The position numbers were made by a program, and so were the translations under genes. Below, in pieces: positions 1-9,017 of a stretch of 64,000 nucleotides of DNA (its first letter is position 1; every line of letters begins with the position of its first letter). This DNA comes from VRUE01 sp963729995 (lineage in GTDB: Bacteria > Actinomycetota > Thermoleophilia > Solirubrobacterales > 70-9): positions 1,054,001-1,118,000 of the forward strand of contig CAVSPF010000003.1 of assembly GCA_963729995.1 (NCBI GenBank), read 5' to 3'. The notes beneath the pieces are model-generated. The model worked only from the letters and a program-made list of their open reading frames with translations, ran no database searches and was not told the origin of the DNA.

Positions 1-1
1 G

Positions 2-988
2 CTCACCGACAACCGCGACGTGGGCCGCGTCGACTACGACGAGGCGTTGCTGCGCCGAGCCGGGATCGACCGCGCCAAGCTCCCTGAGCTGGTGCCGGTG
101 GACGCCGTCCTCGGCACGCTTGCGCCGGCGGTCTGTGAGGAGCTCGGCCTAGGGCCGCAGACCAAGGTGTTGAGCGGCCTCCCCGACAGCCTGGCGGCGA
201 CGATCGGGGCGGGGATCGTCGCGCAGGGGCAGGGCTACATGTCGATCGGCACCAGCTCATGGCTCTCCTGCCTCGTGCCACGCAAGAAGACCGACCTGCT
301 GCACCTGATAGCCACCAGCGCAGCGGCGCTGCCCGGGCGTCACCAGGTCGTCGCCGAGCAGGGTGCGGCGGGCCGCTGCCTGGAGTTCGTCGCCAACAAC
401 ATTCTCTACGGTGCCGGTGCCGAAGGCCCCGCCCCGCCCCCCGACCTCTTCGAGCTCCTCGACCGCCAGGCGGCGCGCGTGCCCGCGGGCAGCGACGGCC
501 TGATCTTCACCCCCTGGCTGAACGGGGTCAACGCCCCCCACGAGGACCCCTTCACGCGCAGCGCCTTCTTCAACCAGTCGCTGGCCACGACCCGGGCCCA
601 TTACGTGCGGGCGACGATGGAGGGTGTCGCCTACAACCTGCGCTGGCTCAAGGGCGCCGTCGAGCGCTTCGCCGGGTGCCGGTTCGAGCGGCTCAACCTG
701 ATCGGCGGCGCCGCCCTGTCCGTCACCTGGTGCCAGATCCTTGCCGATGTGCTGGGCTGCGACGTGGGACAGGTCGCAAACCCGCGCTACGCCAACGCCG
801 TCGGCGCCGCGCTGGCTGGCTTCACGGCGCTCGGCGAGCTCGATCCCGAGGAGATCCCGGCAGCCGTGGAGCTGACCGCCACATATGGGCCCGAGGACAC
901 CGCCCGCCGCGCCCACGATCGCCAGTTCGAGCACTTCCTCGGCCTCTACCGCGCCAACCGGCGCCTCTACCGCCGCCTCAACGCATAG
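2..988 (+). CDS. FGGY-family carbohydrate kinase, C-terminal part
   Basis: This is the 3' end of a sugar kinase of the FGGY/xylulokinase family, an ATP-dependent cytoplasmic kinase of a pentose or polyol. The reading frame is already open at the first base of the window, so the N-terminal domain lies outside. Visible are the second actin-like domain with the glycine-rich run GAGIVAQGQGYMSIGTSSW that forms part of the phosphate-binding site, and the later LNLIGGAALS segment that contacts adenosine in this family. The stop codon is followed by a hairpin. The sugar cannot be read from this half alone; xylulose is only the closest guess. Confidence 0.85.
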   Translation, partial: LTDNRDVGRVDYDEALLRRAGIDRAKLPELVPVDAVLGTLAPAVCEELGLGPQTKVLSGLPDSLAATIGAGIVAQGQGYMSIGTSSWLSCLVPRKKTDLLHLIATSAAALPGRHQVVAEQGAAGRCLEFVANNILYGAGAEGPAPPPDLFELLDRQAARVPAGSDGLIFTPWLNGVNAPHEDPFTRSAFFNQSLATTRAHYVRATMEGVAYNLRWLKGAVERFAGCRFERLNLIGGAALSVTWCQILADVLGCDVGQVANPRYANAVGAALAGFTALGELDPEEIPAAVELTATYGPEDTARRAHDRQFEHFLGLYRANRRLYRRLNA

Positions 989-997
989 CCCGGCCTT

Positions 998-1044
998 TGC
1001 AAGCGCTCGGGCAGCGGTCCGCCTGCCCAACGGGACCGCTTGCA
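998..1044. terminator. Candidate terminator hairpin between convergent genes
   Basis: An 8-bp inverted repeat, TGCAAGCG at 998-1005 and CGCTTGCA at 1037-1044, encloses a second stem GGGCAG/CTGCCC. It begins 10 bp after the sugar kinase stop and lies before the end of the convergent dxs gene. No run of T follows, as is usual for GC-rich actinobacteria, so the role is inferred from position. The rest of the 989-1189 gap holds no gene I can support. Confidence 0.4.
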
Positions 1045-1189
1045 TATACAGAGGTACACGCCTCTTCTCCCTGTAGCAACCCCAGAAACGCTCGGCCCGA
1101 AGGCTTCGGTTATGGCGGTACCAAAGAGGCGGACGGGACCCTAGCCGATTGAGCGCTTTGGTGCAAGCGCGTCCGGGCGGCCTCCTTGA

Positions 1190-3229
1190 CTAGCTGGCGA
1201 CGGCCTCGGGAGAGCGCAGGGTAGCCAGCACCCGATCTGCCACGGACTCGCCCGTGAGGCCGACCTCCTCGCGCAGCAGCGCCGGCTTGCCGTGGGTGAC
1301 GTAGCGGTCGGGGAGGCCGATGCGCAGGACGCGGGCCCGCTCCCCCGGGCGGTCGGCGAAGGCACCCTCGAGGTGCTCGAGGACGGCCGAGCCGAAGCCG
1401 CCGGGCAGCACGTTCTCCTCGATCGTCACCAACAGGTCGTGGCCAAGCGCGAGGCGCTCCAGCAGCTCGGCGTCGATCGGCTTCGCGAAGCGGGCATCCG
1501 CGACCGTGGGCTCGAGCTCGTGCGCGGCGAGCACCTCGGCGGCCTGCAGCGCCACGGCCACCCCGTAGCCGTAGCCCAGCAGCGCCACCCGCTCGCCGCT
1601 CGCCAGCAGCTCGCCGCTGCCGATCGGGATCGCCTCCGGCTCGGCGGGCAGCTCAACTCCCTCCGCCGCACCGCGCGGGTAGCGCAGCGCCGCCGGGCCG
1701 TCATGGGCGATCGCCGTGCGCAACATGTGGACGAGCATTGCCTCGTCACGGGGCGCCATCAAGACGATGTTGGGGAGCAGGCGCAGGTAGGAGACGTCGA
1801 AGGCACCGTGATGGGTCGGGCCGTCATCGCCGACCAGGCCCGCCCGATCCATCGCGAAGGTGACGTCGAGCTTCTGCAGGCAGACATCGTGGACGATCTG
1901 GTCGTAGGCGCGCTGCAGGAAGGTCGAGTAGATCGCGCAGACCGGCTTCGCCCCCTGGATCGCCAGCCCCGAAGCGAGCAGGACAGCGTTCTGCTCGGCG
2001 ATGCCGACGTCGTAGTACTGCTCGGGGGCCCCGTCGGCGAGCTTCTGCAGGCCTGTCCCTCCCGCCATCGCCGCCGTGATCCCAACCACGCGCCTGTCGC
2101 GCTCGGCCTCGGCAACCATCGCGTCGGCAAAGACCTTCGTGTACTGCGGCGGGGCGCCGGCGGCCGGCGGACTCTCGAGCCGCTCCGGCGCAATCGAGTC
2201 GGGGGAGTCGGACTCCTTGACGGGAACCGGCTTGGAGGCTGCGGGTTCGCCGTTGACGATCGAGTGCGGCTTCGCCGCGTGCCACTGCTCCATCCCCTCC
2301 AGGCCGCCTTCCTCGGCAGGGGCAAAGCCCTTGCCCTTGACCGTGTGGATGTGGACGACCACGGGGCGGTCGGCGGCAAAGGCTTCGCGGAGAGCGTCGC
2401 GCAGCGCGTGGACGTCGTGGCCGTCGATCACGCCCATGTAGGCGAGGTCGAGCTCCTCGAAGAAGAGGCCGGGCGCCCAGTAGGCCTTGATTGCCGCCTT
2501 GATCTCCGGCCCGAGCCGTTCGATCCGCTTGCCCAGGCCGAGCGGCAGCTTGGTCAGCCGGTCCTCGACCCCCTCGCGGGCGTGGTAGAGGCGGCGGTTG
2601 AGTCGCACACGATTGAAGTAACGCGAGACGGCGCCGACGTTCGGCGAGATCGACATCCCGTTGTCGTTGAGGACGATCACTATCGGGGTCTGCAGGCCGC
2701 CCGCCGCGTGCATCGCCTCGTAGGCGACGCCCCCGGTCAGCGCCCCATCGCCGATCACGGCGACGACCCTGCCGTCCTCCCCGATCCCCTTCCGCATCGC
2801 CTCCTTCAGCCCGACCGCATAGCCAATCGAGGTGGAGGCATGCCCAGCCCCCATGATGTCGTGCTCGGACTCGAAGATCGAGCAGAAGGGCGCCAGCCCT
2901 TCGTACTGGCGGATGGTGCGCAGCTGCTCGCGACGGCCGGTGAGGATCTTGTGCGGGTAGGCCTGATGGCCGACGTCCCAGAGGACCTTGTCGCGCGGGG
3001 AGTCGAGCAGGCTGTGCAGGGCGACCGCCAGCTCACAGGTGCCGAGGTTGGCGCCGAAGTGGCCGCCGATCTCACCGATCACGTCGATGATGTAGGTGCG
3101 CATCTCCTGCGCCACCTGCTGCAGCTGCTCGTCGTCGAGCTCGTGCAGGTCGGCGGGGCCGTCGATCTCCTCCAGCAGCGGCCGGCTGGGCTTGTCTCCG
3201 TTGTCTGACGTCTGCGGCTCGTCGCTCAT
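1190..3229 (-). CDS. dxs: 1-deoxy-D-xylulose-5-phosphate synthase
   Basis: Condenses pyruvate and glyceraldehyde-3-phosphate to DXP, the first step of the MEP isoprenoid pathway, using thiamine diphosphate in the cytoplasm. The 679-residue protein has the expected three domains: the TPP-binding domain with His57 in GGHFGANLG and the motif GDGALTGG at 160-167 followed by NDN at 188-190, a pyrimidine-binding domain with the catalytic Glu412 in YYDVGIAEQN, and a transketolase C-terminal domain. A Pro/Ser/Glu-rich linker (about 328-361) joins the first two and is longer than usual. The start overlaps the ispA stop by four bases, so both enzymes are made from one operon supplying prenyl diphosphates. 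Confidence 0.97.
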   Translation of the reverse strand: MSDEPQTSDNGDKPSRPLLEEIDGPADLHELDDEQLQQVAQEMRTYIIDVIGEIGGHFGANLGTCELAVALHSLLDSPRDKVLWDVGHQAYPHKILTGRREQLRTIRQYEGLAPFCSIFESEHDIMGAGHASTSIGYAVGLKEAMRKGIGEDGRVVAVIGDGALTGGVAYEAMHAAGGLQTPIVIVLNDNGMSISPNVGAVSRYFNRVRLNRRLYHAREGVEDRLTKLPLGLGKRIERLGPEIKAAIKAYWAPGLFFEELDLAYMGVIDGHDVHALRDALREAFAADRPVVVHIHTVKGKGFAPAEEGGLEGMEQWHAAKPHSIVNGEPAASKPVPVKESDSPDSIAPERLESPPAAGAPPQYTKVFADAMVAEAERDRRVVGITAAMAGGTGLQKLADGAPEQYYDVGIAEQNAVLLASGLAIQGAKPVCAIYSTFLQRAYDQIVHDVCLQKLDVTFAMDRAGLVGDDGPTHHGAFDVSYLRLLPNIVLMAPRDEAMLVHMLRTAIAHDGPAALRYPRGAAEGVELPAEPEAIPIGSGELLASGERVALLGYGYGVAVALQAAEVLAAHELEPTVADARFAKPIDAELLERLALGHDLLVTIEENVLPGGFGSAVLEHLEGAFADRPGERARVLRIGLPDRYVTHGKPALLREEVGLTGESVADRVLATLRSPEAVAS

Positions 3230-4086
3230 TCGTTCCTCGTGAAGATGTAGTCGGCCACCCGCCTCAGGCTGCCGGTGTCGCCCACGGCCTCGGCCAGCGC
3301 CTCGGTTGCCTTTGCGTGAGACTCGGCAGCGAGCTCGCGCGCACGCTCGAGGCCAAAGAGGCTGACGTAGGTGAGTTTGCCATGTCGCTCGTCGCTTCCG
3401 CTGGGCTTTCCAAGCTGCTCGTCGCTCCCCGTCACGTCGAGGATGTCGTCGACGATCTGGAACAGGACGCCGAGCTCGCCGGCGAACCGGCGATACGGAA
3501 TTGTCTCAGGTTCACCCCGTCCCTCAAGGGTCAATACGACATCGACGCTGGCGCCGATCAGCCGCCCCGTCTTCAGCATGTGCAGGGCGCGAAGCCCCTC
3601 GGCGTCCGTCGCCTCGCCGGCGACGTCGACGTACTGGCCGCCAACCATCCCGTCGACCCCGGTCGCGCCGGTCAGCTCGCGCAGGGCGGCGAGGACGCGG
3701 GCTGGATCGCCGGGCTGCTCGCAGAAGAGGCGAATCGCCTCGGCGAAGAGCCCGTCGCCCGCCAGGATCGCCACGTCCTCGCCGAACCTGACGTGAGCGG
3801 TCGGCAGGCCGCGACGCAGCTCGTCGTCGTCCATCGCGGGCAGGTCGTCGTGAATCAGCGAGTAGGTGTGGATCAGCTCGATCGCACAGGCCGCGGGCAG
3901 GAACCCCTCCGGGTCGGCCCCGATGGCGCGGGCGGTGGCGAGCGCAAGGACGGGACGGATCCGCTTGCCGCCGGCCAGCAGCGAGTAGAGCATCGCCTCC
4001 TCGAGGCCGGCGGTGGCGGGCGCAGCAGAGAAGCGCAACCGCTCGAGCGCGGCCTCGACCAGAGAGCGCAGGTCCTCCGGGTACAT
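3226..4086 (-). CDS. ispA: Polyprenyl (farnesyl/geranylgeranyl) diphosphate synthase
   Basis: Trans-prenyltransferase that elongates allylic diphosphates with isopentenyl diphosphate. I chose the ATG at 4086, giving 286 residues, because the family N-terminus begins there and upstream codons do not resemble it. The first aspartate-rich motif DDLPAMDDD is at 80-88 and the second, DDILD, at 213-217; the GGKRIRP substrate site is at 39-45. After the second motif the protein carries a near-repeat (GSDEQLGKP then GSDERHGK), more than the family usually has. It sits between xseB and dxs and is coupled to dxs by an ATGA overlap. Product chain length cannot be decided from the sequence. Confidence 0.93.
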   Translation of the reverse strand: MYPEDLRSLVEAALERLRFSAAPATAGLEEAMLYSLLAGGKRIRPVLALATARAIGADPEGFLPAACAIELIHTYSLIHDDLPAMDDDELRRGLPTAHVRFGEDVAILAGDGLFAEAIRLFCEQPGDPARVLAALRELTGATGVDGMVGGQYVDVAGEATDAEGLRALHMLKTGRLIGASVDVVLTLEGRGEPETIPYRRFAGELGVLFQIVDDILDVTGSDEQLGKPSGSDERHGKLTYVSLFGLERARELAAESHAKATEALAEAVGDTGSLRRVADYIFTRNE

Positions 4087-4105
4087 CAGGGTCCGGTGGC
4101 GCCGC

Positions 4106-4282
4106 TCACTCGGATGGACTCTCAGCCTCGCGGATACGGCGGTTGGCCTCCTCGACGGCCTCGGCGGAAAGCTCCGCCGCCTCGTGGGCCAGCTCCGCGG
4201 CGCGCTCGTCGCCCGTCCCCTCCCCCTCCAACTCCTTGGCGATCGCGGCAAGGCGAGCGGATATCTCGCGCAGCCGGCTCAC
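4106..4282 (-). CDS. xseB: Exodeoxyribonuclease VII small subunit-like protein
   Basis: A 58-residue, Glu/Ala-rich, almost all helical protein. It starts at a GTG whose bases overlap the nusB stop (GTGA). Size, helical character (RLREISARLAAIAKELE) and position directly before ispA match XseB, the small subunit that binds the large nuclease subunit XseA. No xseA is visible in this window, so the partner would be encoded elsewhere. The sequence is too short and biased for a firm family assignment; it could be a lineage-specific small coiled-coil protein. Confidence 0.6.
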   Translation of the reverse strand: MSRLREISARLAAIAKELEGEGTGDERAAELAHEAAELSAEAVEEANRRIREAESPSE

Positions 4283-4656
4283 CGCACCCCCTCGCGCTCG
4301 CGGACCGCTGCGCCGAGAACGCCGTTGACGAAGCCGGGTGCATCGGCGCCGCAGTAGCGCTTGGTGAGCTCGACCGCCTCGTCGATCGCGACCTCGTCCG
4401 GCACGTCGCTGTGCTCGATCTCGTACAGCGCCACGCGCATCACGTTGCGCTCCAGCGGCGCGATGCGATCGAGCTCCCAGCCCTTCGAGTGCCGGGAGAT
4501 CGTCGCATCGAGCTCGTCGCGACACCCCTCGACCCCCTCGGCCAGCTCGCGTGTGAACGGTCGCGCGTCCACCAGCAGCTCCTCGACCGGACGCCCGGTG
4601 ACATCGCGCTGGTAGCAGGCGAAGACGGCGTCACGGCGCTGTTCGGATCGGCGCAT
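4279..4656 (-). CDS. nusB: Transcription antitermination factor NusB
   Basis: NusB binds boxA RNA with NusE (S10) and supports antitermination on rRNA operons. The 125-residue all-helical protein shows the family features: an Arg-rich N-terminus (MRRSEQRRDAVFACYQRD), a middle helix with LDRIAPLERNVMRVALYEI, and the C-terminal EAVELTKRYCGADAPGFVNGVL segment. It follows efp, the order common in actinobacteria, and its stop overlaps the GTG of the next gene. Confidence 0.95.
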   Translation of the reverse strand: MRRSEQRRDAVFACYQRDVTGRPVEELLVDARPFTRELAEGVEGCRDELDATISRHSKGWELDRIAPLERNVMRVALYEIEHSDVPDEVAIDEAVELTKRYCGADAPGFVNGVLGAAVREREGVR

Positions 4657-4729
4657 CGCCGCCTATTCTCGCGCTTCGACCGCGAGCGCGACCGGTCGCG
4701 CTTCGCTGGCCCCACACTTCGCGCGGCAC

Positions 4730-5290
<561 letters not shown>

Positions 5291-5363
5291 GGCGGCGAAT
5301 CCTAGATGGTGGGCGATCGGCATACCCTTAGAGTCACTTTCGAGGGGCTCCAAGAAGGGTGAG

Positions 5364-5843
5364 ATGAGGGCAACGATGCGAACACTCGCGACGATCGTCC
5401 TTGCGGCGCTTGCCGCCGGGGCCGTGGCCCAGGCTGCGGAAACGCCGACGCGGGAAGGCTATGTGGCGCAGGCCGATCAGATCTGCCAGGCGAACAGGGT
5501 CGCCGACACGCGGATCCTCAAGGGAGTCAATGACAGGGTCCGGAGGGGCCAGCTGAAGGCCGCGGGCGGGCAGCTCATCCGCGCCTCGGAATCCTTCGGC
5601 GCCATGATCGGGCAGATCGTGGCCCTTCCAAGGCCCCCCGCCGACGAAGCAAGGCTCCTCAAGTGGTTCCGGTTCCTGCGGATCGTGAAGACGAACCTGA
5701 GGAAAACCGGCAAGGCCTTCGAGGCAGGCGACAAGGTCAAGGGGTTCCACGAATCGATCCGGGTCGAACGCAGCGGCAACGCGGCCAACAACGTGAGCTT
5801 CGTCTTCGGCTTCCGCTACTGCCGGATCAGCCGCCTCGGCTGA
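5364..5843 (+). CDS. Small secreted protein of unknown function
   Basis: A 159-residue protein with a short signal peptide (MRTLATIVLAALAAGAVAQA, cut probably after AQA) starting at ATG 5364, which has a purine-rich AGAAGGG ribosome site 5-6 bases upstream. The mature part has two cysteines, in ADQICQAN near the start and FRYCRIS at the end, which could form a disulfide, and is otherwise helical and basic. The pattern of Tyr-Val-x-x-Ala-Asp-x-Ile-Cys near the N-terminus recurs in secreted actinobacterial proteins of unknown role. It is divergent from efp. No function is claimed. Confidence 0.75.
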   Translation: MRATMRTLATIVLAALAAGAVAQAAETPTREGYVAQADQICQANRVADTRILKGVNDRVRRGQLKAAGGQLIRASESFGAMIGQIVALPRPPADEARLLKWFRFLRIVKTNLRKTGKAFEAGDKVKGFHESIRVERSGNAANNVSFVFGFRYCRISRLG

Positions 5844-5892
5844 CCGGAACGCGAGCCGGCACGCAGCCGGCGCGACCCCCGCAGCGCCGGAG

Positions 5893-6699
5893 TCAGCCCT
5901 CGGCTTCGGCTCCGGTGCTGGTGGTCAGGCTATCGGCGCCGCCGCCGGCAAGCGCGCGGCGGACCAGGCCCGGGGCGAGGATGCGAAGGATCGCCGCCAG
6001 CGAATAGGGCCGCGGCACGTAGCGCTCGGCCTTGCCGCGAAGGCCGGTGTCGACGATCGCCTCGGCCACCCTCTCCGGCTTGGAGACGATCCAGCGGGTC
6101 AGCGCTCTCTCGCGCAGCTCGGTCGCCGGAAAGCCCTCCGTGGCAACGAAGCCGGGGAGGACAAGGCCGACGTGGACACCGTGCGGGCGCTCCTCTGCGT
6201 AGAGGGAGTCGCTCCAGCCGATCAGGGCGAACTTGCTGGCCGAGTAGCCCCCGGACCGGGCGCGCGACACGCGACCCGCGGTGCTGGCGACGTTGACGAT
6301 TGCGCTCGGTGTCGATTCCCGCAGCAGCGGCAGCAGCGCCTCCGTGAGCCGAGCGACCGCGTCGAAGTTGAGGTCCATGTGGCGGCGGACGTTGGCGTAG
6401 CCGGTGTCGGCGAACGTGCCGCGCCAGGCCCCGCCCGCATTGTTGACGAGAAGCGTGAGGCGGCCGTGCTGCTCGGCCACATGGGCACGAGCTCGTTCCG
6501 GCGCATCGGCCTCCGTCAGGTCGACCGCGAGACAGGTCACCCTGCACGGCAGCGACTCGGCCAGAGCCCGCAGCCGCTCTTCGCGCCTCGCCACCAGGAT
6601 CAGCTCGACGCCAGGCTCGCGAGCCAGCCGCCTTGCCGTCGCCTCGCCGATGCCGCTCGATGCGCCGCTGACCAGCGCCGTGAAGCCGCTTTTGCCCAT
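5893..6699 (-). CDS. Short-chain dehydrogenase/reductase
   Basis: A 268-residue NAD(P)-dependent oxidoreductase. ATG 6699 is chosen because the Rossmann strand begins right after it: the cofactor motif SGASSGIGEA is at 11-20, NNAGG at 86-90, and the catalytic YSASK (Tyr152, Lys156) follows the SSTAG-like strand. The basic pair in VARREER after beta-2 suggests NADPH. The C-terminus (YSLAAILRILAPGLVRRALAGG) is hydrophobic and may sit at a membrane, as in SDRs acting on lipids. Substrate unknown. It is transcribed away from the M42 peptidase. Confidence 0.85.
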   Translation of the reverse strand: MGKSGFTALVSGASSGIGEATARRLAREPGVELILVARREERLRALAESLPCRVTCLAVDLTEADAPERARAHVAEQHGRLTLLVNNAGGAWRGTFADTGYANVRRHMDLNFDAVARLTEALLPLLRESTPSAIVNVASTAGRVSRARSGGYSASKFALIGWSDSLYAEERPHGVHVGLVLPGFVATEGFPATELRERALTRWIVSKPERVAEAIVDTGLRGKAERYVPRPYSLAAILRILAPGLVRRALAGGGADSLTTSTGAEAEG

Positions 6700-6756
6700 C
6701 GCGGGAAAGCTAGCCGAATCGTCACTCGCAGTTGCCTCCCCAACCCGACATACTGC

Positions 6757-7812
6757 GTGGCGGTGGCCGAGACTCCTCCATTGCTCGAGAGGCTCCTCCG
6801 CGCCACGGCTCCCTCGGGCCACGAGGAACCGGCGGCGGCGATCTGGCGCGAGGAAGCCTCCTTCGCCTCCCTGTCGGGCGACGGGCTCGGCTCCTCAATC
6901 GCACGGATCGGCGAGGGCGGACCGCTGCTGGCCGTGGTTGGCCATATCGACGAGATCGGCCTCGTCGTCACCCACATCGACGAGAAGGGATTCCTCTACT
7001 TCGCGCCGATCGGCGGCTGGGATCCCCAGATCCTGGTTGGCCAGCGGGTGGAGGTGCGAGGCAAGAGCGGCGCCGTGCCCGGCGTTGTGGGGCGCAAGCC
7101 CCTCCACCTGCTCGATGCCGAGCAGCGCAAGCGGGTGGTCGAGCTCAAGGGGCTCCACATCGACGTGGGCGCCGCCGACCGCGAGGAGGCGGCGAGCCTG
7201 GTCCGCATCGGCGACCCCGCCGTCATCGCCGCCGAGCCGCAGCGCCTCCAGGGCGGGCGGCTGGTGTCCCGCGCATTGGACAACCGGATCGGCGCCTACG
7301 TCGCCCTCGAGGCGCTGCGGCGATGCCACGAGCGCGACTCGCTCGGCGGCAGCTTCGCGGCGATCGCCGCGGTCCAGGAGGAGATCGGTCTCTACGGGGC
7401 GAGGACCTCGGCGTTCGAGGTGCGGCCCGACCTGGCGCTGGCCATCGACGTGACCCATGCAACCGACGCCCCCGGGATCGATGAGAAGGAGATCGGCAGC
7501 CATCCGCTCGGCTCCGGGCCGGCGATCGGGCGTGGCTCGACCCTCTCGCCGAAGGTCTTCGAGCTGCTTGTCGAAACCGCTGAGGCGGCGGAGATCGACC
7601 ACACGATCAGCGCCAGCGGGCGCAGCACCAGCACCGATGCCGACGCGATTCAGATCTCCCGCTCCGGGATCCCAACCGGCCTCGTTTCGATCCCCCTGCG
7701 CTACATGCACTCCCCGGTGGAGCTGGTCGACCTCGCCGACGTGGAGGCGACGGTCGAGCTGATCGTGGCATTCGCCGAGCGGCTACAACCCGGCCTCGAC
7801 CTCAGTCGCTGA
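6757..7812 (+). CDS. M42-family metallo-aminopeptidase
   Basis: A 351-residue cytoplasmic peptidase of the M42 (glutamyl aminopeptidase/FrvX/tetrahedral aminopeptidase) family. With start GTG 6757 the dinuclear metal ligands are His63 (VGHIDEIG), Asp175 (RALDNRIG), the Glu pair 208-209 (AVQEEIG), Asp231 (AIDVTH) and His318 (RYMHSP); all are present, so it should be active. A GTG at 6763 is an alternative start. No strong ribosome site is visible. Its last 30 bases overlap the 3' end of the convergent diguanylate cyclase gene. Confidence 0.9.
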   Translation: MAVAETPPLLERLLRATAPSGHEEPAAAIWREEASFASLSGDGLGSSIARIGEGGPLLAVVGHIDEIGLVVTHIDEKGFLYFAPIGGWDPQILVGQRVEVRGKSGAVPGVVGRKPLHLLDAEQRKRVVELKGLHIDVGAADREEAASLVRIGDPAVIAAEPQRLQGGRLVSRALDNRIGAYVALEALRRCHERDSLGGSFAAIAAVQEEIGLYGARTSAFEVRPDLALAIDVTHATDAPGIDEKEIGSHPLGSGPAIGRGSTLSPKVFELLVETAEAAEIDHTISASGRSTSTDADAIQISRSGIPTGLVSIPLRYMHSPVELVDLADVEATVELIVAFAERLQPGLDLSR

Positions 7813-8907
7813 GCCGCGCCCGACCGCGCCCCCCTCCATCGCGTCGCGGCCACCGACGACGACCGTGTCGCGGCCGCCGGCCTTCGCCGCGTACAGCGCG
7901 GTGTCGGCCCGGGCGACGAGGTCATCCGTGTCGACCCGGCCGGGCCCCGAGACCGCGACGCCGATGCTCACCGTCACCGGCATGCCCACGGGACGCCGCT
8001 CACCCACGGCCGATCGCAGGCGCTCGGCGATCTCCACCGCATCCGACTCGTTGGCGCCGGGAAGGACGACGAGGATCTCCTCTCCCCCGACCCGGTAGAT
8101 CGAGTCCCCGGCGCGCAGCACGGCGCGCATCGTGTAGGCGACGTCCTGCAGGACCGCATCTCCGGCGATGTGCCCAAGCTGGTCGTTGACCCGCTTGAAA
8201 TGGTCGAGGTCGCAGAGCAGCAGCGCATGCGATAGGCCCTCGCTGTCGCTCGCCGGCTGGCCGTCGAGCTCGCCCAGGCGCTGCTCCAGCGCGTTGCGGT
8301 TGAAGAGGCCGGTGAGCGGGTCAAGGGTGGAGCGGCGCCGGTGAGCTCGGTCGGACTCGACCAGGGCGCCGGAGAGGGTCACGGTGCAGAGAACCAGGGC
8401 CACCGACGCGATCACGTGCTGGTGGTGCTGGGAGGCTACGGCCGGGTCGAGGCCAACGGTGCTGATCAGCAGCAGCGCCAGGATGTAGGCGGTGCCGAGC
8501 ACGATCCCGCGGGGGTCGAAGCGGGCGCCAAGCGTGATCGCCGGCAGCGCGAACCACATCAGCGCCGGGCTGGCCGCGCCTCCCGTGGTCACGACGGCAT
8601 CGGTGAGCAGCAGTGGCAGCATCCCCCACGCGGTCGCGACCCACACGGCCGGGTGGGTGCTCTTGCGCATGAACTGGTCGGCGACCGCGAACCCGCCCAG
8701 CCCGGCCAGGAGTGGCGCCACCCACCACCAACCCACTTCCGACCCGACCGAGCCGAGCGCCAGCGCGAGGATCGCGAAGCAGGCGAACCGGTAGGGCCGC
8801 AGCCGGATCTCCATGTCCAGCAGGCGCTCGCGGCGAGCGTCTTCACGGACCGCCAGCAGCGACTCCACGGGCGGCATCGACGTGTCAGGGTCGGCGATGC
8901 CGCGCAT
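7783..8907 (-). CDS. Membrane diguanylate cyclase (GGDEF)
   Basis: Makes cyclic di-GMP from two GTP. From ATG 8907 the protein is 374 residues: about six hydrophobic segments between 41 and 185 form a membrane sensor without a recognised ligand domain, then a GGDEF domain from about 193. The active-site loop is GGEEI at 274-278, an accepted active variant, and RAGD at 265-268 lies five residues before it, the spacing of the product-inhibition I-site, so feedback control is likely. A second start at MPPVES (ten residues in) is possible. It shares 30 bp with the convergent M42 gene. No c-di-GMP receptor is nearby, though an exopolysaccharide-type cluster lies at 58 kb. Confidence 0.92.
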   Translation of the reverse strand: MRGIADPDTSMPPVESLLAVREDARRERLLDMEIRLRPYRFACFAILALALGSVGSEVGWWWVAPLLAGLGGFAVADQFMRKSTHPAVWVATAWGMLPLLLTDAVVTTGGAASPALMWFALPAITLGARFDPRGIVLGTAYILALLLISTVGLDPAVASQHHQHVIASVALVLCTVTLSGALVESDRAHRRRSTLDPLTGLFNRNALEQRLGELDGQPASDSEGLSHALLLCDLDHFKRVNDQLGHIAGDAVLQDVAYTMRAVLRAGDSIYRVGGEEILVVLPGANESDAVEIAERLRSAVGERRPVGMPVTVSIGVAVSGPGRVDTDDLVARADTALYAAKAGGRDTVVVGGRDAMEGGAVGRGSATEVEAGL

Positions 8908-9017
8908 CGGACGCACCGTTTGTGTGGCAAATCTCACGCACTGCGCATCGGCCGCGGCGCGGTGCCGACTTAAGCCTGCAGGAGAGATCCCGCTGGCCTC
9001 TCGCCTGAGGTAAGCAC

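Noticed and set aside
1045..1189. Riboswitch or small RNA downstream of dxs
   Set aside because: Short stems (for example CCGAAG/CTTCGG) can be drawn but no known consensus or conserved layout was recognised.
1292..3208. A 638-codon open frame on the plus strand opposite dxs
   Set aside because: High GC leaves antisense frames open. The composition is Arg/Gly/Ala-rich with no motifs, while the minus strand shows all DXS catalytic residues.
8908..9017. Riboswitch upstream of the diguanylate cyclase
   Set aside because: A GC-rich hairpin is possible, but no GEMM-type consensus is visible.
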